Assembly: GCA_020850455.1 (NCBI GenBank)
Contig: JADZEQ010000005.1
Span: forward strand, 532,873 to 596,872
DNA: 64,000 nt
Direction of reading: 5' to 3'
Source of the DNA: Sphingomonadaceae bacterium
GTDB lineage: Bacteria; Pseudomonadota; Alphaproteobacteria; Sphingomonadales; Sphingomonadaceae
Below the pieces are notes generated by a model. It was given only the letters and a program-made list of their open reading frames with translations. It was not told the origin of the DNA and made no database searches. Position numbers and translations under genes: made by a program. Below, in pieces: positions 16,566 to 25,730 of this stretch. Numbering within the stretch: the stretch's first letter is position 1; each line of letters opens with the position of its first letter.

Positions 16566-17594
16566 ATGAACGATATGACCCCACCGCAAAAATCCTCCCC
16601 CAAGGATTGGGAGAGCGATCAGGAAGTGCGCTGGTGCCCCGGTTGCGGCGACTATGCGATATTGAAGGCGGTGCAGCGCACCATGCCCGAAATCGGCGCG
16701 ACGCCAGAAAATACGGTATTCGTTAGCGGTATCGGCTGCTCGTCACGCTTTCCTTATTATATGGAGACATACGGTTTTCATACCATCCACGGCCGCGCGC
16801 CGGCGATTGCGACGGGCGTGAAGCTGGCCAATCCGGAATTGGATGTCTGGATTATCACGGGGGACGGTGACGCGCTTTCGATCGGCGGCAACCACACATT
16901 CCATATTTTGCGTCGTAACCTTAACTGTCAGATTTTGCTCTTTAATAATGAGATTTACGGGCTGACAAAGGGGCAATATTCGCCGACCAGCGCAGTGGGC
17001 ACGCGCACCCCGTCCACCCCCTATGGGTCGGTGGACAGGCCCGCGCAGGCCTGCGCCTTTGCGCTGGGGGCAGGGGCGCGTTTTGTCGCGCGCGCCTTTG
17101 ACGTTTCCAAGGAATTACCCGCGACACTCGCCGCTGCGCATCGGCATCAGGGTGCTGCATTTATTGAGATATTTCAAAATTGTATCGTCTATAATGCAGA
17201 TGTATTCGCAGGTTTTACCGAAAAGGCGAACGCCCACCAGCAACTATGGTTGAAAAATGGCGAACCGATGCTGTTTGGCAGTGAAAAATCGGGCGGGGTA
17301 AAGGGTATTGCGCTCGATGCCGAGAAATTGACGCTGCAGGTTGTCGATGTGCCCGATGGTGATTGGCAAAAAGCGGGCGTCATCGTCCATGATGTCACCA
17401 ATCGGTCGATCGCGCATATGCTGGTCGAAATGCGCTTTGGCGAATTCCCCATGGCTTTGGGCATACTTTATGACGACCCGCGCCCAACTTTCGACGCGCA
17501 GGTTGCAGAACAAATGACCAGCGCCAGTGCGGGTAAGACGCCTGATCTGCAAAAATTGCTTGCCAAAGGGCAGACCTGGACGGTCGCGGCATAA
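16566..17594 (+). CDS. korB: 2-oxoacid:ferredoxin oxidoreductase beta subunit (KorB)
   Basis: The 342-residue subunit holds the thiamine diphosphate site: RWCPGCGDYAIL at 22-33 with C24 and C27, FVSGIGCSSRFPYYMETYGFHTIHGRAPAIATG, and the GDGDALSIGGNH magnesium/ThDP motif near residue 100, followed by NNEIYGLTKGQYSPTS. It is the catalytic partner of KorA. The ATG at 16566 follows GGGCAGGGAAGC. The length is typical of two-subunit Kor enzymes lacking an integral ferredoxin subunit, so an external ferredoxin is needed; none is encoded in the window. Confidence 0.94.
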   Translation: MNDMTPPQKSSPKDWESDQEVRWCPGCGDYAILKAVQRTMPEIGATPENTVFVSGIGCSSRFPYYMETYGFHTIHGRAPAIATGVKLANPELDVWIITGDGDALSIGGNHTFHILRRNLNCQILLFNNEIYGLTKGQYSPTSAVGTRTPSTPYGSVDRPAQACAFALGAGARFVARAFDVSKELPATLAAAHRHQGAAFIEIFQNCIVYNADVFAGFTEKANAHQQLWLKNGEPMLFGSEKSGGVKGIALDAEKLTLQVVDVPDGDWQKAGVIVHDVTNRSIAHMLVEMRFGEFPMALGILYDDPRPTFDAQVAEQMTSASAGKTPDLQKLLAKGQTWTVAA

Positions 17595-17655
17595 ATGCGG
17601 CTTCATGACGTCGCGGTGATGGAATTGGCGGCATTTTCGGGGCATATGCGCACGC

Positions 17656-18921
17656 ATGGCTGCCAATATGCCTAATGACCGGGGTGTACATCTTTCCCGC
17701 TTTGGGGATCGATTTTCGGGTGGTGACGGTGCCATCTCGGCCGCCGCGCGCCATATGTTGCACCCCTTGCTCCACCGCTGGATTGCGCGCTTCGGCCACG
17801 CCACCCGTGAAGGGGCGCTGCACCTGACGTTGCCCGATGGTTCGACAAGATTGTTGCAAGGGGCGGACAATGGGCCGGTCGCCGCGCTAACACTGCATAA
17901 TTGGTCGGCGCTGTGGCAGGCGCGGATGGCCGGGTCGGTCGGCTGGTATCGGGCATGGCTGGCGGGGCATTGGGAAAGTCCCGACTTGGCGGCGCTGTTC
18001 GCCTTCATCTCCGCCAATGGTGCCACGATGGGGCAATTGGGTCGTGCCAAGGGGTTACGCCGCTGGTTTAACCGTCTGCTCCACCGCCGCCGAGCCAATG
18101 ACGTCGCACGTGCGCGGGAAAATATTGCCGCCCATTACGACCTTGGCAATGATTTTTACGCCGCATGGCTCGACCCCAAAATGCTCTATTCCAGCGCGAT
18201 TTTTGCCGATGGCGATGATTTGGCCCGCGCGCAGGAACGCAAGATGGACGCCATTTTGGCGCGCTGCGGTTTGGAAAAGGGCGGCAAACTGCTCGAAATC
18301 GGTTGTGGCTGGGGGGCGCTGGGCGAACGGGCGATCCGCCACCATGATGTGCGCTATACCGGCCTGACGCTGAGCGAGGAGCAAGCCGCGCACGCCCGTG
18401 CGCTGGTCGAACCATATGGCGGGGAAATTGCGCTTGTCGATTATCGCCACGCGACGGGCACATATGATGCGATTGCCAGCGTTGAGATGGTGGAGGCGGT
18501 GGGGCGCGAATATTGGGGCGATTATCTGGGCGCGATTTCGCGGCTCTTGCGCCCCGGTGGGCGCGCCGCCATCCAATATATCGCGATGGATGACGCAATG
18601 TTTGCCGATTATGCGGCGAACACCGACTTCATCCAGACCTATATTTTCCCCGGCGGCTGCCTGATTTCCACCAGCGAGTTTCGGGCAAAGGCGCTGGAAT
18701 CCGGCCTCGACTGGCAGGATGAGGTGCATTTTGGCATGGATTATGCCGAAACCTTGCGCATCTGGCGCGAAGCATATAGCAAAGCGCGTGCGACTGGGCA
18801 GTTACCCGCGGGATTTGATGCAGCTTTTGACCGTCTGTGGACCTTTTACCTCAGCTATTGTGAGGGGGGATTTCGCGGCGGCGGGATTAGCGTGGCGCAG
18901 GTGACGCTCGTAAAGAATTAG
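17656..18921 (+). CDS. cfa: Cyclopropane-fatty-acyl-phospholipid synthase family methyltransferase
   Basis: The 421-residue protein has the Cfa layout: an N-terminal lipid-binding region, then ENIAAHYDLGNDFYAAWLD, LYSSAIF, the SAM site EIGCGWGALGERA at 214 onward, YTGLTLSEEQ, ASVEMVEAVGREYWGDY and TDFIQTYIFPGGCL. It methylenates the double bond of unsaturated phospholipid acyl chains at the inner membrane using S-adenosylmethionine. The start is uncertain: ATGs at 17656 and 17671 precede the conserved MLHPLLHRW, which could itself be a start. A 61-base gap separates it from korB, so a separate promoter is possible. Confidence 0.88.
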   Translation: MAANMPNDRGVHLSRFGDRFSGGDGAISAAARHMLHPLLHRWIARFGHATREGALHLTLPDGSTRLLQGADNGPVAALTLHNWSALWQARMAGSVGWYRAWLAGHWESPDLAALFAFISANGATMGQLGRAKGLRRWFNRLLHRRRANDVARARENIAAHYDLGNDFYAAWLDPKMLYSSAIFADGDDLARAQERKMDAILARCGLEKGGKLLEIGCGWGALGERAIRHHDVRYTGLTLSEEQAAHARALVEPYGGEIALVDYRHATGTYDAIASVEMVEAVGREYWGDYLGAISRLLRPGGRAAIQYIAMDDAMFADYAANTDFIQTYIFPGGCLISTSEFRAKALESGLDWQDEVHFGMDYAETLRIWREAYSKARATGQLPAGFDAAFDRLWTFYLSYCEGGFRGGGISVAQVTLVKN

Positions 18922-18944
18922 CGTAAAAATAGGCGGGAGGGGTT

Positions 18945-20171
18945 ATGGCAAAGTGGATGCACGCGGCGCGAACCGCAACTTTACTCGGCGCGGCGATGTT
19001 GGCCTTGTCGCTGACGGGCGCATCGCAAGCGCAATCTACGCCGGCGCCGGACGCCACTGTCAGCACGGCAGACCTGCCGCGCGATGGCAACGCCCTGTTT
19101 TGGACCACGCCGCAGCGCGATGCCGCCTTTCGCGCGATGGAACAAATATTACCCTTTCACACCGTGCGTGCGGGGCGGAATTTCCATATTTTGCCGGATG
19201 GTGCGCGCATCGACCCACATTGGAACGCCGATGGCCGCGACTGGGATTTGGCGAGCTATATGGCCGATCAACGGCTCGCCGGAATTATCGTGCTCCACCA
19301 TGGTCGCGTCGTGCTCGAACAATATGGGCTGGGTTTTGGCCGCGAAGGGCGCTGGACGAGCTTTTCGGTCGCCAAGAGCTTCACCTCCACACTGGTTGGG
19401 GCGGCGCTGCGCGATGGGGCCATATCCTCGCTTGATGATCCCGTCACCCGTTACATCCCCGAATTGGCGGGCAGCGGCTATGATGGGGTGAGCGTGCGCC
19501 AATTGCTGACGATGACGTCGGGGGTGCGCTGGAATGAGGATTATACCAGCCCGACCAGCGATGTGGCGCGCTTCTTTTTTCAGCAGCCAGAGGGGAATTT
19601 GGACCCTGTCACCGCCTATATGCGCCATTTGCCGCGCGAAGTGGCACCGGGCACGCGCTGGCACTATAATACCGGCGAAACCAATTTGATCGGCGTGCTG
19701 GTCGAACGTGCGACGGGCAAGACGCTCGCCGAATATTTATCGGCCAAGGTCTGGATACCCTATGGCATGGGTGGCGATGCCTATTGGACGCTCAACAGCG
19801 GTGGACATGAAGTCAGTGGCTGCTGCTTGTCGATGACCCTGCGCGATTATGCCCGTTTTGGCCAGTTCGTGCTCGATGACGGGGTGGCCGGCGGCTATCG
19901 CGTCGTGCCCGAAGGTTGGTTCGATGCTGCCGGGCATAAGCAGGCAGATATTGGCCGCCCCGGCTTTGGCTATGGCTATCAATGGTGGACGATGGATGAT
20001 GGCGCCTTTGCCGCGCAGGGCATATTTGGCCAAGGCATATTCATCGACCGCGCGCGCGGGTTGGTGATCGCCGGGGTGGGCAATTATGAACATGCCACCG
20101 ACCCGGTGATGGCACGTCGCCGTCAAGCCTTTTATATGGCGGTGCGCGCCGCGATTGATGCGGCGAATTGA
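18945..20171 (+). CDS. Secreted serine hydrolase, class C beta-lactamase-related
   Basis: The 408-residue protein starts with a signal peptide (MAKWMHAARTATLLGAAMLA, cleavage likely after ASQA near 28). The catalytic S141-V-A-K144 (SxxK) lies in WTSFSVAKSFTSTLVGAA. A tyrosine motif HYNTGETNLIG follows about 100 residues later, in the style of NylB-type 6-aminohexanoate-dimer hydrolases and EstB-like esterases. The family includes esterases, amidases and peptidases; the substrate is unknown. The start follows a GGGAGGGG ribosome-binding site. It converges on the SDR gene with a 4-base gap. Confidence 0.87.
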   Translation: MAKWMHAARTATLLGAAMLALSLTGASQAQSTPAPDATVSTADLPRDGNALFWTTPQRDAAFRAMEQILPFHTVRAGRNFHILPDGARIDPHWNADGRDWDLASYMADQRLAGIIVLHHGRVVLEQYGLGFGREGRWTSFSVAKSFTSTLVGAALRDGAISSLDDPVTRYIPELAGSGYDGVSVRQLLTMTSGVRWNEDYTSPTSDVARFFFQQPEGNLDPVTAYMRHLPREVAPGTRWHYNTGETNLIGVLVERATGKTLAEYLSAKVWIPYGMGGDAYWTLNSGGHEVSGCCLSMTLRDYARFGQFVLDDGVAGGYRVVPEGWFDAAGHKQADIGRPGFGYGYQWWTMDDGAFAAQGIFGQGIFIDRARGLVIAGVGNYEHATDPVMARRRQAFYMAVRAAIDAAN

Positions 20172-20175
20172 GACC

Positions 20176-20880
20176 TTATAGTTTCAAATAATGCGTCGAT
20201 TCAAAATCTTGTGCCAATAATTGCATAATGGCGCGTGCAACATCCTCTGGTGGTTTTACGCTCGCCGGATCTTCGCCGGGGTAGGCACGGGCGCGCATCT
20301 GGGTGCGGGTTGCACCGGGGTCGATGATGGCGGTGCGCACGGCGGAGATGTTTTTCAACTCCTCGCCAAAGACCGCCACTAGATTTTCAAGCGCCGCCTT
20401 GCTCGCGCCATAGGCCCCCCAATAAGCGCGGGGGGTGCGTGCGACGCTGGTTGACAGGGCAATGACCCGCCCCTGCGGCGACAAGCGCAACAATGGCTCA
20501 AACGCCGCGAGTAACGCCTGTTGCGCCAGCACATTGAGCGTGAAGACATGGTTCATTTCCTTGCCATCCGCCGCTGCGAGCGGGGACAGGCTGCCCAATG
20601 TCGCGGCATTGAGCACCAAAATGTCGAGCCGCTGCCAGCGCTGGGCCACCGCGCTTGCCAGCCGCGCAATTGATGTGCCATCGACAAGGTCGAGCGGCGC
20701 GATCGTCGCCGCGCCGCCTGCAGCGTGGATCTCATCTTCGACCGATTCAAGCGCTTTGGCATCGCGCGCGGTCAAAATGACATGCGCGCCTGTTGCCGCC
20801 AGCGCTTTGGCCGTCGCCGCGCCAATACCCCGGCTTGCCCCGGTTACCAGGGCAAGCTTATCCGCATTTTCGGTCATCAT
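20176..20880 (-). CDS. SDR family NAD(P)-dependent oxidoreductase
   Basis: The 234-residue classical short-chain dehydrogenase has the dinucleotide motif TGASRGIG at 13-20, LNAA at 90-93 (NNAG equivalent), a catalytic serine in ALSTSVA near 143, and Y157-GAS-K161 (YxxxK). The substrate cannot be read from sequence. Its ATG overlaps the purF stop by four bases, so it is probably cotranscribed with purF, although no metabolic link is evident. An adjacent in-frame ATG at 20877 is an equally possible start. Confidence 0.87.
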   Translation of the reverse strand: MMTENADKLALVTGASRGIGAATAKALAATGAHVILTARDAKALESVEDEIHAAGGAATIAPLDLVDGTSIARLASAVAQRWQRLDILVLNAATLGSLSPLAAADGKEMNHVFTLNVLAQQALLAAFEPLLRLSPQGRVIALSTSVARTPRAYWGAYGASKAALENLVAVFGEELKNISAVRTAIIDPGATRTQMRARAYPGEDPASVKPPEDVARAIMQLLAQDFESTHYLKL

Positions 20881-22346
20881 ACTACCCGTTCGGCAAGGAG
20901 GGCGAATTGTTCCACCTGTTGCTGCTCATCCAAATCGGTGAGGCGGGTGGGGTAATCGCCGGTAAAGCAGGCGTCGCAATATTGCGGCTGGCCATTGTTG
21001 CGCGCGTCTTCGCCGACGGCGCGGTACAGCCCCTCGATGGAAATGAAGGCCAGGCTGTCGGCCTGAATAAAGCGGCGCATCGCCTCTATATCATGGGTGG
21101 CGGCGAGCAATTTGGAACGATGCGGCGTGTCCACACCATAATAGCAGCTATGCCGGGTTGGCGGGCTGGCGATGCGCATATGCACCTCCCGCGCGCCAGC
21201 ATCGCGCATCATCTGCACGATTTTAAGGCTGGTGGTGCCGCGCACAATCGAATCGTCGATAAGGACGATGCGTTTGCCCGCAACCAATGCACGATTGGCG
21301 TTATGTTTGAGCTTGACGCCCAAATGGCGCACCTGATCGCTCGGCTGGATGAAGGTGCGCCCGACATAGTGCGAGCGGATGATGCCCAGTTCAAAGGGGA
21401 TGCCAGCTTCCTGCGCAAAGCCGATGGCCGCTGGCGTACCGCTGTCGGGTACGGGGATGACGAAATCTGCCTCCACCGGGTTTTCACGCGCCAGTTCCGC
21501 GCCGATTTCCTTGCGCACCGAATAGACGCTGGTGCCATCGACAATGGAATCAGGGCGTGAAAAATAGACATGTTCAAAAATGCACGGACGGCGCGATTGC
21601 TTGGCAAAGGGGTGGAGCGATCGCACTTCGCCATTTTGGACGATGACAATCTCACCCGGTTCGACGTCGCGATAATATTCGGCACCAACCACGTCGAACG
21701 CCACGGTTTCAGAGGCAAAGAGCCAGCAATCGCCCAATCGCCCCATCACCAACGGCCTGACGCCCAGCGGGTCGCGACAGGCAATCATGCCTTCACTCGT
21801 CAGGCAGAGCAGGGAATAGGCGCCCTCTATCTGCTTCAGCGCGTCGATAAACCGGTCGAGCAAGGTGCGATAGGCCGATGTGGCGACCAGATGGATGATG
21901 ACTTCGGTATCGCTGGTCGATTGGAAAATGGCGCCGCGCCGTACCAATTGACGGCGCAGCGTCATCGCGTTGGAAATATTGCCATTATGGCAAATGGCAA
22001 ATCCACCCGACGATAATTCGGCAAACAAGGGCTGGACATTGCGCAGTGCGGATGCGCCGGTTGTCGAATAGCGCACATGGCCGATGGCGTTGGGGCCGGG
22101 CAGGGTGGCGATCACTTCTTCCCGGTCGAAATTGCCCGCGACATGGCCCATCGCACGGTGCGCGTGAAATTCCTGCCCATCATGGCTGATGATGCCGGCG
22201 GCTTCCTGTCCGCGATGTTGCAGGGCATGGAGCGCGAGCGCGGTGATCGCCGATGCGCTGTCATTGCCGGTAATGCCAAAAACGCCGCACTCCTCCCGCA
22301 ATTTGTCCGCATCTTCGGACGAGGCAAATGGGTGTGTGCTGATCAT
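20877..22346 (-). CDS. purF: Amidophosphoribosyltransferase
   Basis: The 489-residue enzyme makes the first committed purine intermediate, 5-phosphoribosylamine, from PRPP and glutamine. Starting at the ATG at 22346 ([14 protein letters not shown]), a short propeptide precedes the N-terminal nucleophile C20 in EECGVFGI, which must be exposed by cleavage in this Ntn-hydrolase class. The PRPP loop is [13 protein letters not shown]. The open frame continues upstream to 22454 without conserved sequence and was rejected. It is divergent from hisI, with a 123-base gap holding both promoters. Confidence 0.95.
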   Translation of the reverse strand: MISTHPFASSEDADKLREECGVFGITGNDSASAITALALHALQHRGQEAAGIISHDGQEFHAHRAMGHVAGNFDREEVIATLPGPNAIGHVRYSTTGASALRNVQPLFAELSSGGFAICHNGNISNAMTLRRQLVRRGAIFQSTSDTEVIIHLVATSAYRTLLDRFIDALKQIEGAYSLLCLTSEGMIACRDPLGVRPLVMGRLGDCWLFASETVAFDVVGAEYYRDVEPGEIVIVQNGEVRSLHPFAKQSRRPCIFEHVYFSRPDSIVDGTSVYSVRKEIGAELARENPVEADFVIPVPDSGTPAAIGFAQEAGIPFELGIIRSHYVGRTFIQPSDQVRHLGVKLKHNANRALVAGKRIVLIDDSIVRGTTSLKIVQMMRDAGAREVHMRIASPPTRHSCYYGVDTPHRSKLLAATHDIEAMRRFIQADSLAFISIEGLYRAVGEDARNNGQPQYCDACFTGDYPTRLTDLDEQQQVEQFALLAERVV

Positions 22347-22469
22347 TGTCGGCCTTTGGCAAGCTGGGGGTGGTTGCATGGCTGTGGCGCGCGCTATACG
22401 CATGCGCCGCGCAATTGTCGCCCCCAAAAATGGTGGGTGCGTGCGCCGGTGCAATTTGGGAAAAAAATC

Positions 22470-22844
22470 ATGTCAGGCGGTGATGCAGCGCGCGAACAGG
22501 GCAGCATGCTAATGCCCAAATATGATGCAGCGGGCCTCATCACCGCTGTGGTCAGCGATGCGGCGGGGGGGCAATTGCTGATGGTTGCGCATATGAATGC
22601 TCAAGCATTGGCGGCGAGCATTGCCAGCGGCGAAGCGCATTTCTGGTCGCGCAGTCGGGGCAAATTGTGGCGCAAGGGCGAAACGTCGGGCCATGTCCTG
22701 CGCATTGTCGAAATGCGGGTGGACTGTGATCAGGACGCCATCTGGCTGTTGGTGGAACCGAGCGGCCCTGCCTGCCACACGCTGGCGCAAACCTGTTTTT
22801 ACCGGAGGATTGGCACAGATGGCGCGCTGGAACGCGTCGGGTGA
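22470..22844 (+). CDS. hisI: Phosphoribosyl-AMP cyclohydrolase
   Basis: The 124-residue protein has the HisI signature: [34 protein letters not shown], the metal-binding [12 protein letters not shown], and [13 protein letters not shown]. It opens the adenine ring of PR-AMP in histidine synthesis. It is the stand-alone HisI form, not the HisIE fusion. The ATG at 22470 ([10 protein letters not shown]) removes an unconserved upstream extension that overlaps purF. The stop overlaps the ATG of the following lipoprotein gene (TGATG). No other his genes are in the window. Confidence 0.94.
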   Translation: MSGGDAAREQGSMLMPKYDAAGLITAVVSDAAGGQLLMVAHMNAQALAASIASGEAHFWSRSRGKLWRKGETSGHVLRIVEMRVDCDQDAIWLLVEPSGPACHTLAQTCFYRRIGTDGALERVG

Positions 22845-23380
22845 TGCGGCGTGTGGCAGCCATAGGCGCGCTGACGCTGCTGCTTCTTTCGTGCCGCGAA
22901 CGGGGCAATGATGAGCCACGGCTCGACCGCGACAGCAAACTCGACATAGCGGCGAGCGAGGCGGGGTTGATCGACGATCCGGCCACGACATCCCCGGTCG
23001 GCCTTTATCAAAATGCCGGTGTTGCGGGCAGCGATGCAATTTGCGTCGCGGGCGATGGTGCCAATTTGCGCTTTGGTCTGGTGATGCATTTCGGCCCCAC
23101 CTTAATCTGCGAAGGGGCAGGCAGCGCCAGCCATGATGGCGGCATATTGACGCTGCGCTTTGCCAATGCCGATTGTGCGGTCGCCGTGCGATATGACGGA
23201 CGATCGCTGCGCATTCCGGGCGATGTACCTGCGGGCTGCGCGCGCCTATGTGGTGCGCGGGCGAGCATCTCGGGCGGCTCGATGGCGCGTGTCGGTTGGA
23301 GCGAGGCTGATTCGCGGCGTTTGACGTCGCGGCGCGATGCGCTGGCCGGGCGTGCCCCACGCGCCTTGTGCGGCGGCTAA
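22844..23380 (+). CDS. Predicted lipoprotein of unknown function
   Basis: I do not recognise a family. The 178-residue product begins [17 protein letters not shown], a lipoprotein signal with C17 as the lipidated residue. The rest is a beta-rich periplasmic domain with several cysteines (ICVAGDG, LICEGAG, ADCAVAV, GCARLCGAR) that could form disulfides. The ATG overlaps the hisI stop, so it is translationally coupled to hisI, but nothing suggests a role in histidine synthesis. It resembles conserved hypothetical sphingomonad lipoproteins; this is recollection rather than a search. Confidence 0.65.
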   Translation: MRRVAAIGALTLLLLSCRERGNDEPRLDRDSKLDIAASEAGLIDDPATTSPVGLYQNAGVAGSDAICVAGDGANLRFGLVMHFGPTLICEGAGSASHDGGILTLRFANADCAVAVRYDGRSLRIPGDVPAGCARLCGARASISGGSMARVGWSEADSRRLTSRRDALAGRAPRALCGG

Positions 23381-23421
23381 TTGCCGCTAGGGAAAGCGGT
23401 ATTTTTTGTGCAACATGGTGA

Positions 23422-23450
23422 TTGACGTTGACGTTAGCGTCAAATAGTTA
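23422..23450 (+). promoter_or_regulatory. Putative autoregulatory MerR operator and promoter
   Basis: A perfect inverted repeat TTGACGTTAGCGTCAA occupies 23428-23443, and another TTGACG lies directly before it at 23422-23427. The first TTGACG is a near-consensus -35 box; 17 bases later TAGTTA (23445-23450) can act as -10, which places the operator between the promoter boxes. Transcription would start at about 23457, just before the merR ATG at 23458. The same design occurs inverted before the CaiB/BaiF gene, and the core repeat recurs before ETF-QO. Autoregulation by the MerR protein is inference. The TTSACG-N4-CGTSAA form resembles what I recall of LiuR-type sites. Confidence 0.65.
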
Positions 23451-23457
23451 TGCGCGC

Positions 23458-23880
23458 ATGCAAAGCGAATATGGCCAGACCCACATCGACACCATCGACA
23501 CCATGGGTCGCGAAAGTTACTCGATCACCGATTTGTCGGGCGAATTTGGCGTCACGGCGCGCGCGTTGCGCTTTTATGAGGATGAAGGGCTGATCGCCCC
23601 CGCCCGGCGCGGCATTTCACGCATATATTCCAAGCGGGATCGCGCGCGGCTGGCGTGGATTTTGCGCGCCAAGCGCGTCGGGTTCAGCCTGTCGCAAATC
23701 CGCGAGATGATCGACCTTTATGATGTCGGCGACGGCCGCAAAACCCAGCGGCAGGTCACCATCGAACGCTGCCGTGAACGGATCGATTTTTTGAAGGCAC
23801 AGCGCCACGACATCGATACCTCGATTGACGAGTTGGAAGCCTTCATTCGCATTGTTGAACAAGCAAAATCCGTGCGCTGA
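23458..23880 (+). CDS. MerR family transcriptional regulator (likely of acyl-CoA/branched-chain acid catabolism)
   Basis: The 140-residue protein has a MerR winged-helix domain: YSITDLSGEFGVTARALRFYEDEGLIAPARRG, SRIYSKRDRARLAWILRAKRVGFSLSQIREMIDLY, then a C-terminal coiled-coil dimerisation helix. No metal-binding cysteines or large effector domain are present, so it is not a metal sensor of the classic type. The start at 23458 is chosen; the predicted promoter would make this message almost leaderless, and ATG 23503 (MGRESYSI) is an alternative. It lies 33 bases before an acyl-CoA dehydrogenase gene, in the manner of LiuR-like regulators. Confidence 0.83.
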   Translation: MQSEYGQTHIDTIDTMGRESYSITDLSGEFGVTARALRFYEDEGLIAPARRGISRIYSKRDRARLAWILRAKRVGFSLSQIREMIDLYDVGDGRKTQRQVTIERCRERIDFLKAQRHDIDTSIDELEAFIRIVEQAKSVR

Positions 23881-23912
23881 CGCGGTCATTTTTGGTACAT
23901 AAAGGATAGACC

Positions 23913-25715
23913 ATGCCCGTCTATAAGGCCCCCGTCGCCGATACGCGCTTTTTCCTCGAAAAAGTGCTCAACCTGCCGGCCTATGCGCATCTGCCGGTTT
24001 TCGCCAATGTGGCGGGCGACACGCTCGAAGCCATTTTGACCGAGGGGGCACGGCTCTGCGAAGAGGTTTTGTTCCCGCTCAACAAAAGCGGCGATGATGA
24101 AGGGTGCACGCGCCATGCGGATGGCAGCGTGACCACGCCTGCGGGTTTCAAGGCGGCTTTTCAAACCTATCGTGAAGGCGGCTGGATGGCGATGAACGCG
24201 CCCGAAGCCTATGGCGGGATGGATATGCCGCACATCCTCGGCACCGCGCTGGAGGAATATCGCATGGCCGCCAATCAGGCTTTTTCGATGTACCCCGGCC
24301 TCACCATGGGGGCGGTTGCCGCCATTCTCGCCACCGGGTCGGAGGAGCAGAAATCGCTCTATGTCCCGCGCATGATCAGCGGCGAGTGGGCGGGGACGAT
24401 GAACCTCACCGAACCGCATTGTGGCACCGACCTTGGCCTCATCCGCACCCGCGCCGAACCGCAGGCGGATGGCAGCTATGCGATCAGCGGCACAAAAATC
24501 TTCATTTCGGGCGGTGATCAGGACCTAACCGAAAATATCATCCACCTCGTCCTCGCCAAGACACCGGGCGCACCCGAAAGCAGCAAGGGGATTTCGCTGT
24601 TCATCGTTCCCAAATTTCTGGTCCATGCAGATGGGGCGCTGGGCGAACGCAATGCTGTTAGCTGCGGTTCGATCGAACATAAGATGGGCATTCGCGCCAA
24701 CGCGACCTGTGTCCTCAACTATGATGGCGCGACGGGCTATCTGGTCGGTGAGGAGAATAAGGGGCTCGCCGGCATGTTCGTGATGATGAACGCCGCGCGG
24801 CTCGGTGTTGGTGCGCAGGGGCTGAGCCAGGGCGAAGTTGCCTATCAAAATGGTGTCGCTTATGCGCTCGACCGCCGACAGGGGCGCGCGCTGACCGGCC
24901 CGGCGGAGCCGGAGCAAAAGGCCGATCCCATCTTTGTCCACCCCGATGTCCGGCGCATGTTGATGGAAGCCAAGGTTCTGACGGAGGGGCTGCGCGCCCT
25001 CTGCCTCTGGGGTTCATTGCAGGCCGATCTGGCGCATGGTGCCGACACGGAGGAGGCACGCACCGCCGCCGATGATCTGCTCGGGCTGCTGACCCCGGTT
25101 ATCAAGGCTTATTGCACCGACATGGGGTATCGCATCGCCACCGACATGCAACAGGTGTTCGGCGGGCATGGCTACATCGAAGAACATGGGATGAGCCAAT
25201 ATGTCCGCGATGCGCGGATTACCATGATCTACGAAGGCACCAATGGGGTGCAGGCGATGGATCTTGTCGGGCGGAAATTGGCGTCCAAGGGTGGGCGCGC
25301 GGTGCAGGCATTTTTTGCCATGGCGGCAGCGGAAATTGCAGCAGCCAAGGGGGATGAAGCGCTGGCTGATGTTGCGACACGGCTCGAAAAATCCTTGGGC
25401 GATATGCAGGCTGCGACAATGTGGCTGATGCAAAATGCGATGGCGAACCCGGAAAATGCAGGCGCTGGGGCAACCGCCTATCTGCACATCACGGGCGCGG
25501 TGGTGACCGGTTTAATGTGGCTCAAAATGGCGCGCGCCGCGCAGACCGAATTGGCGGCAGGCGCGGGCGATCAGCGCTTTCTGGCCGCAAAACTGGTCAG
25601 CGCCCGTTTCTTTGCCGAACGTATCTTGCCCGAAACCGGCGCGCACCGCCGCAAGCTGGAAACGGGCGCGGCCACATTGATGGCGCTGACGGCGGAGGAT
25701 TTCGCCACCGCCTGA
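23913..25715 (+). CDS. Acyl-CoA dehydrogenase, long (~600 aa) form with C-terminal extension
   Basis: The 600-residue protein belongs to the long acyl-CoA dehydrogenase subfamily (like DmdC or FadE5-type) rather than the 380-residue form. Seen: GGMDMPHILGTALEEYRMAANQAFSMYPGLT, MNLTEPHCGTDLGLIRTRA with the FAD-contacting region, GTKIFISGGDQDLTENIIHLVLA, and the catalytic-base candidate E441 in MIYEGTNGVQAMDLVGRKL. The extra C-terminal helical domain follows residue 460. It oxidises an acyl-CoA to the enoyl-CoA, passing electrons to ETF and then ETF-QO. It is second in an operon with the MerR regulator. Chain specificity cannot be read. Confidence 0.92.
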   Translation: MPVYKAPVADTRFFLEKVLNLPAYAHLPVFANVAGDTLEAILTEGARLCEEVLFPLNKSGDDEGCTRHADGSVTTPAGFKAAFQTYREGGWMAMNAPEAYGGMDMPHILGTALEEYRMAANQAFSMYPGLTMGAVAAILATGSEEQKSLYVPRMISGEWAGTMNLTEPHCGTDLGLIRTRAEPQADGSYAISGTKIFISGGDQDLTENIIHLVLAKTPGAPESSKGISLFIVPKFLVHADGALGERNAVSCGSIEHKMGIRANATCVLNYDGATGYLVGEENKGLAGMFVMMNAARLGVGAQGLSQGEVAYQNGVAYALDRRQGRALTGPAEPEQKADPIFVHPDVRRMLMEAKVLTEGLRALCLWGSLQADLAHGADTEEARTAADDLLGLLTPVIKAYCTDMGYRIATDMQQVFGGHGYIEEHGMSQYVRDARITMIYEGTNGVQAMDLVGRKLASKGGRAVQAFFAMAAAEIAAAKGDEALADVATRLEKSLGDMQAATMWLMQNAMANPENAGAGATAYLHITGAVVTGLMWLKMARAAQTELAAGAGDQRFLAAKLVSARFFAERILPETGAHRRKLETGAATLMALTAEDFATA

Positions 25716-25730
25716 TGGTGCGTGGCGCCG

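Noticed and set aside
22347..22454. N-terminal extension of PurF
   Set aside because: It would bury the nucleophile cysteine more than 50 residues in and lacks conservation; the ATG at 22346 leaves a short propeptide as expected.
23422..23457. MerR start at TTG 23422
   Set aside because: The codons lie in the operator/-35 region and encode unconserved residues; ATG 23458 or 23503 fits the family.
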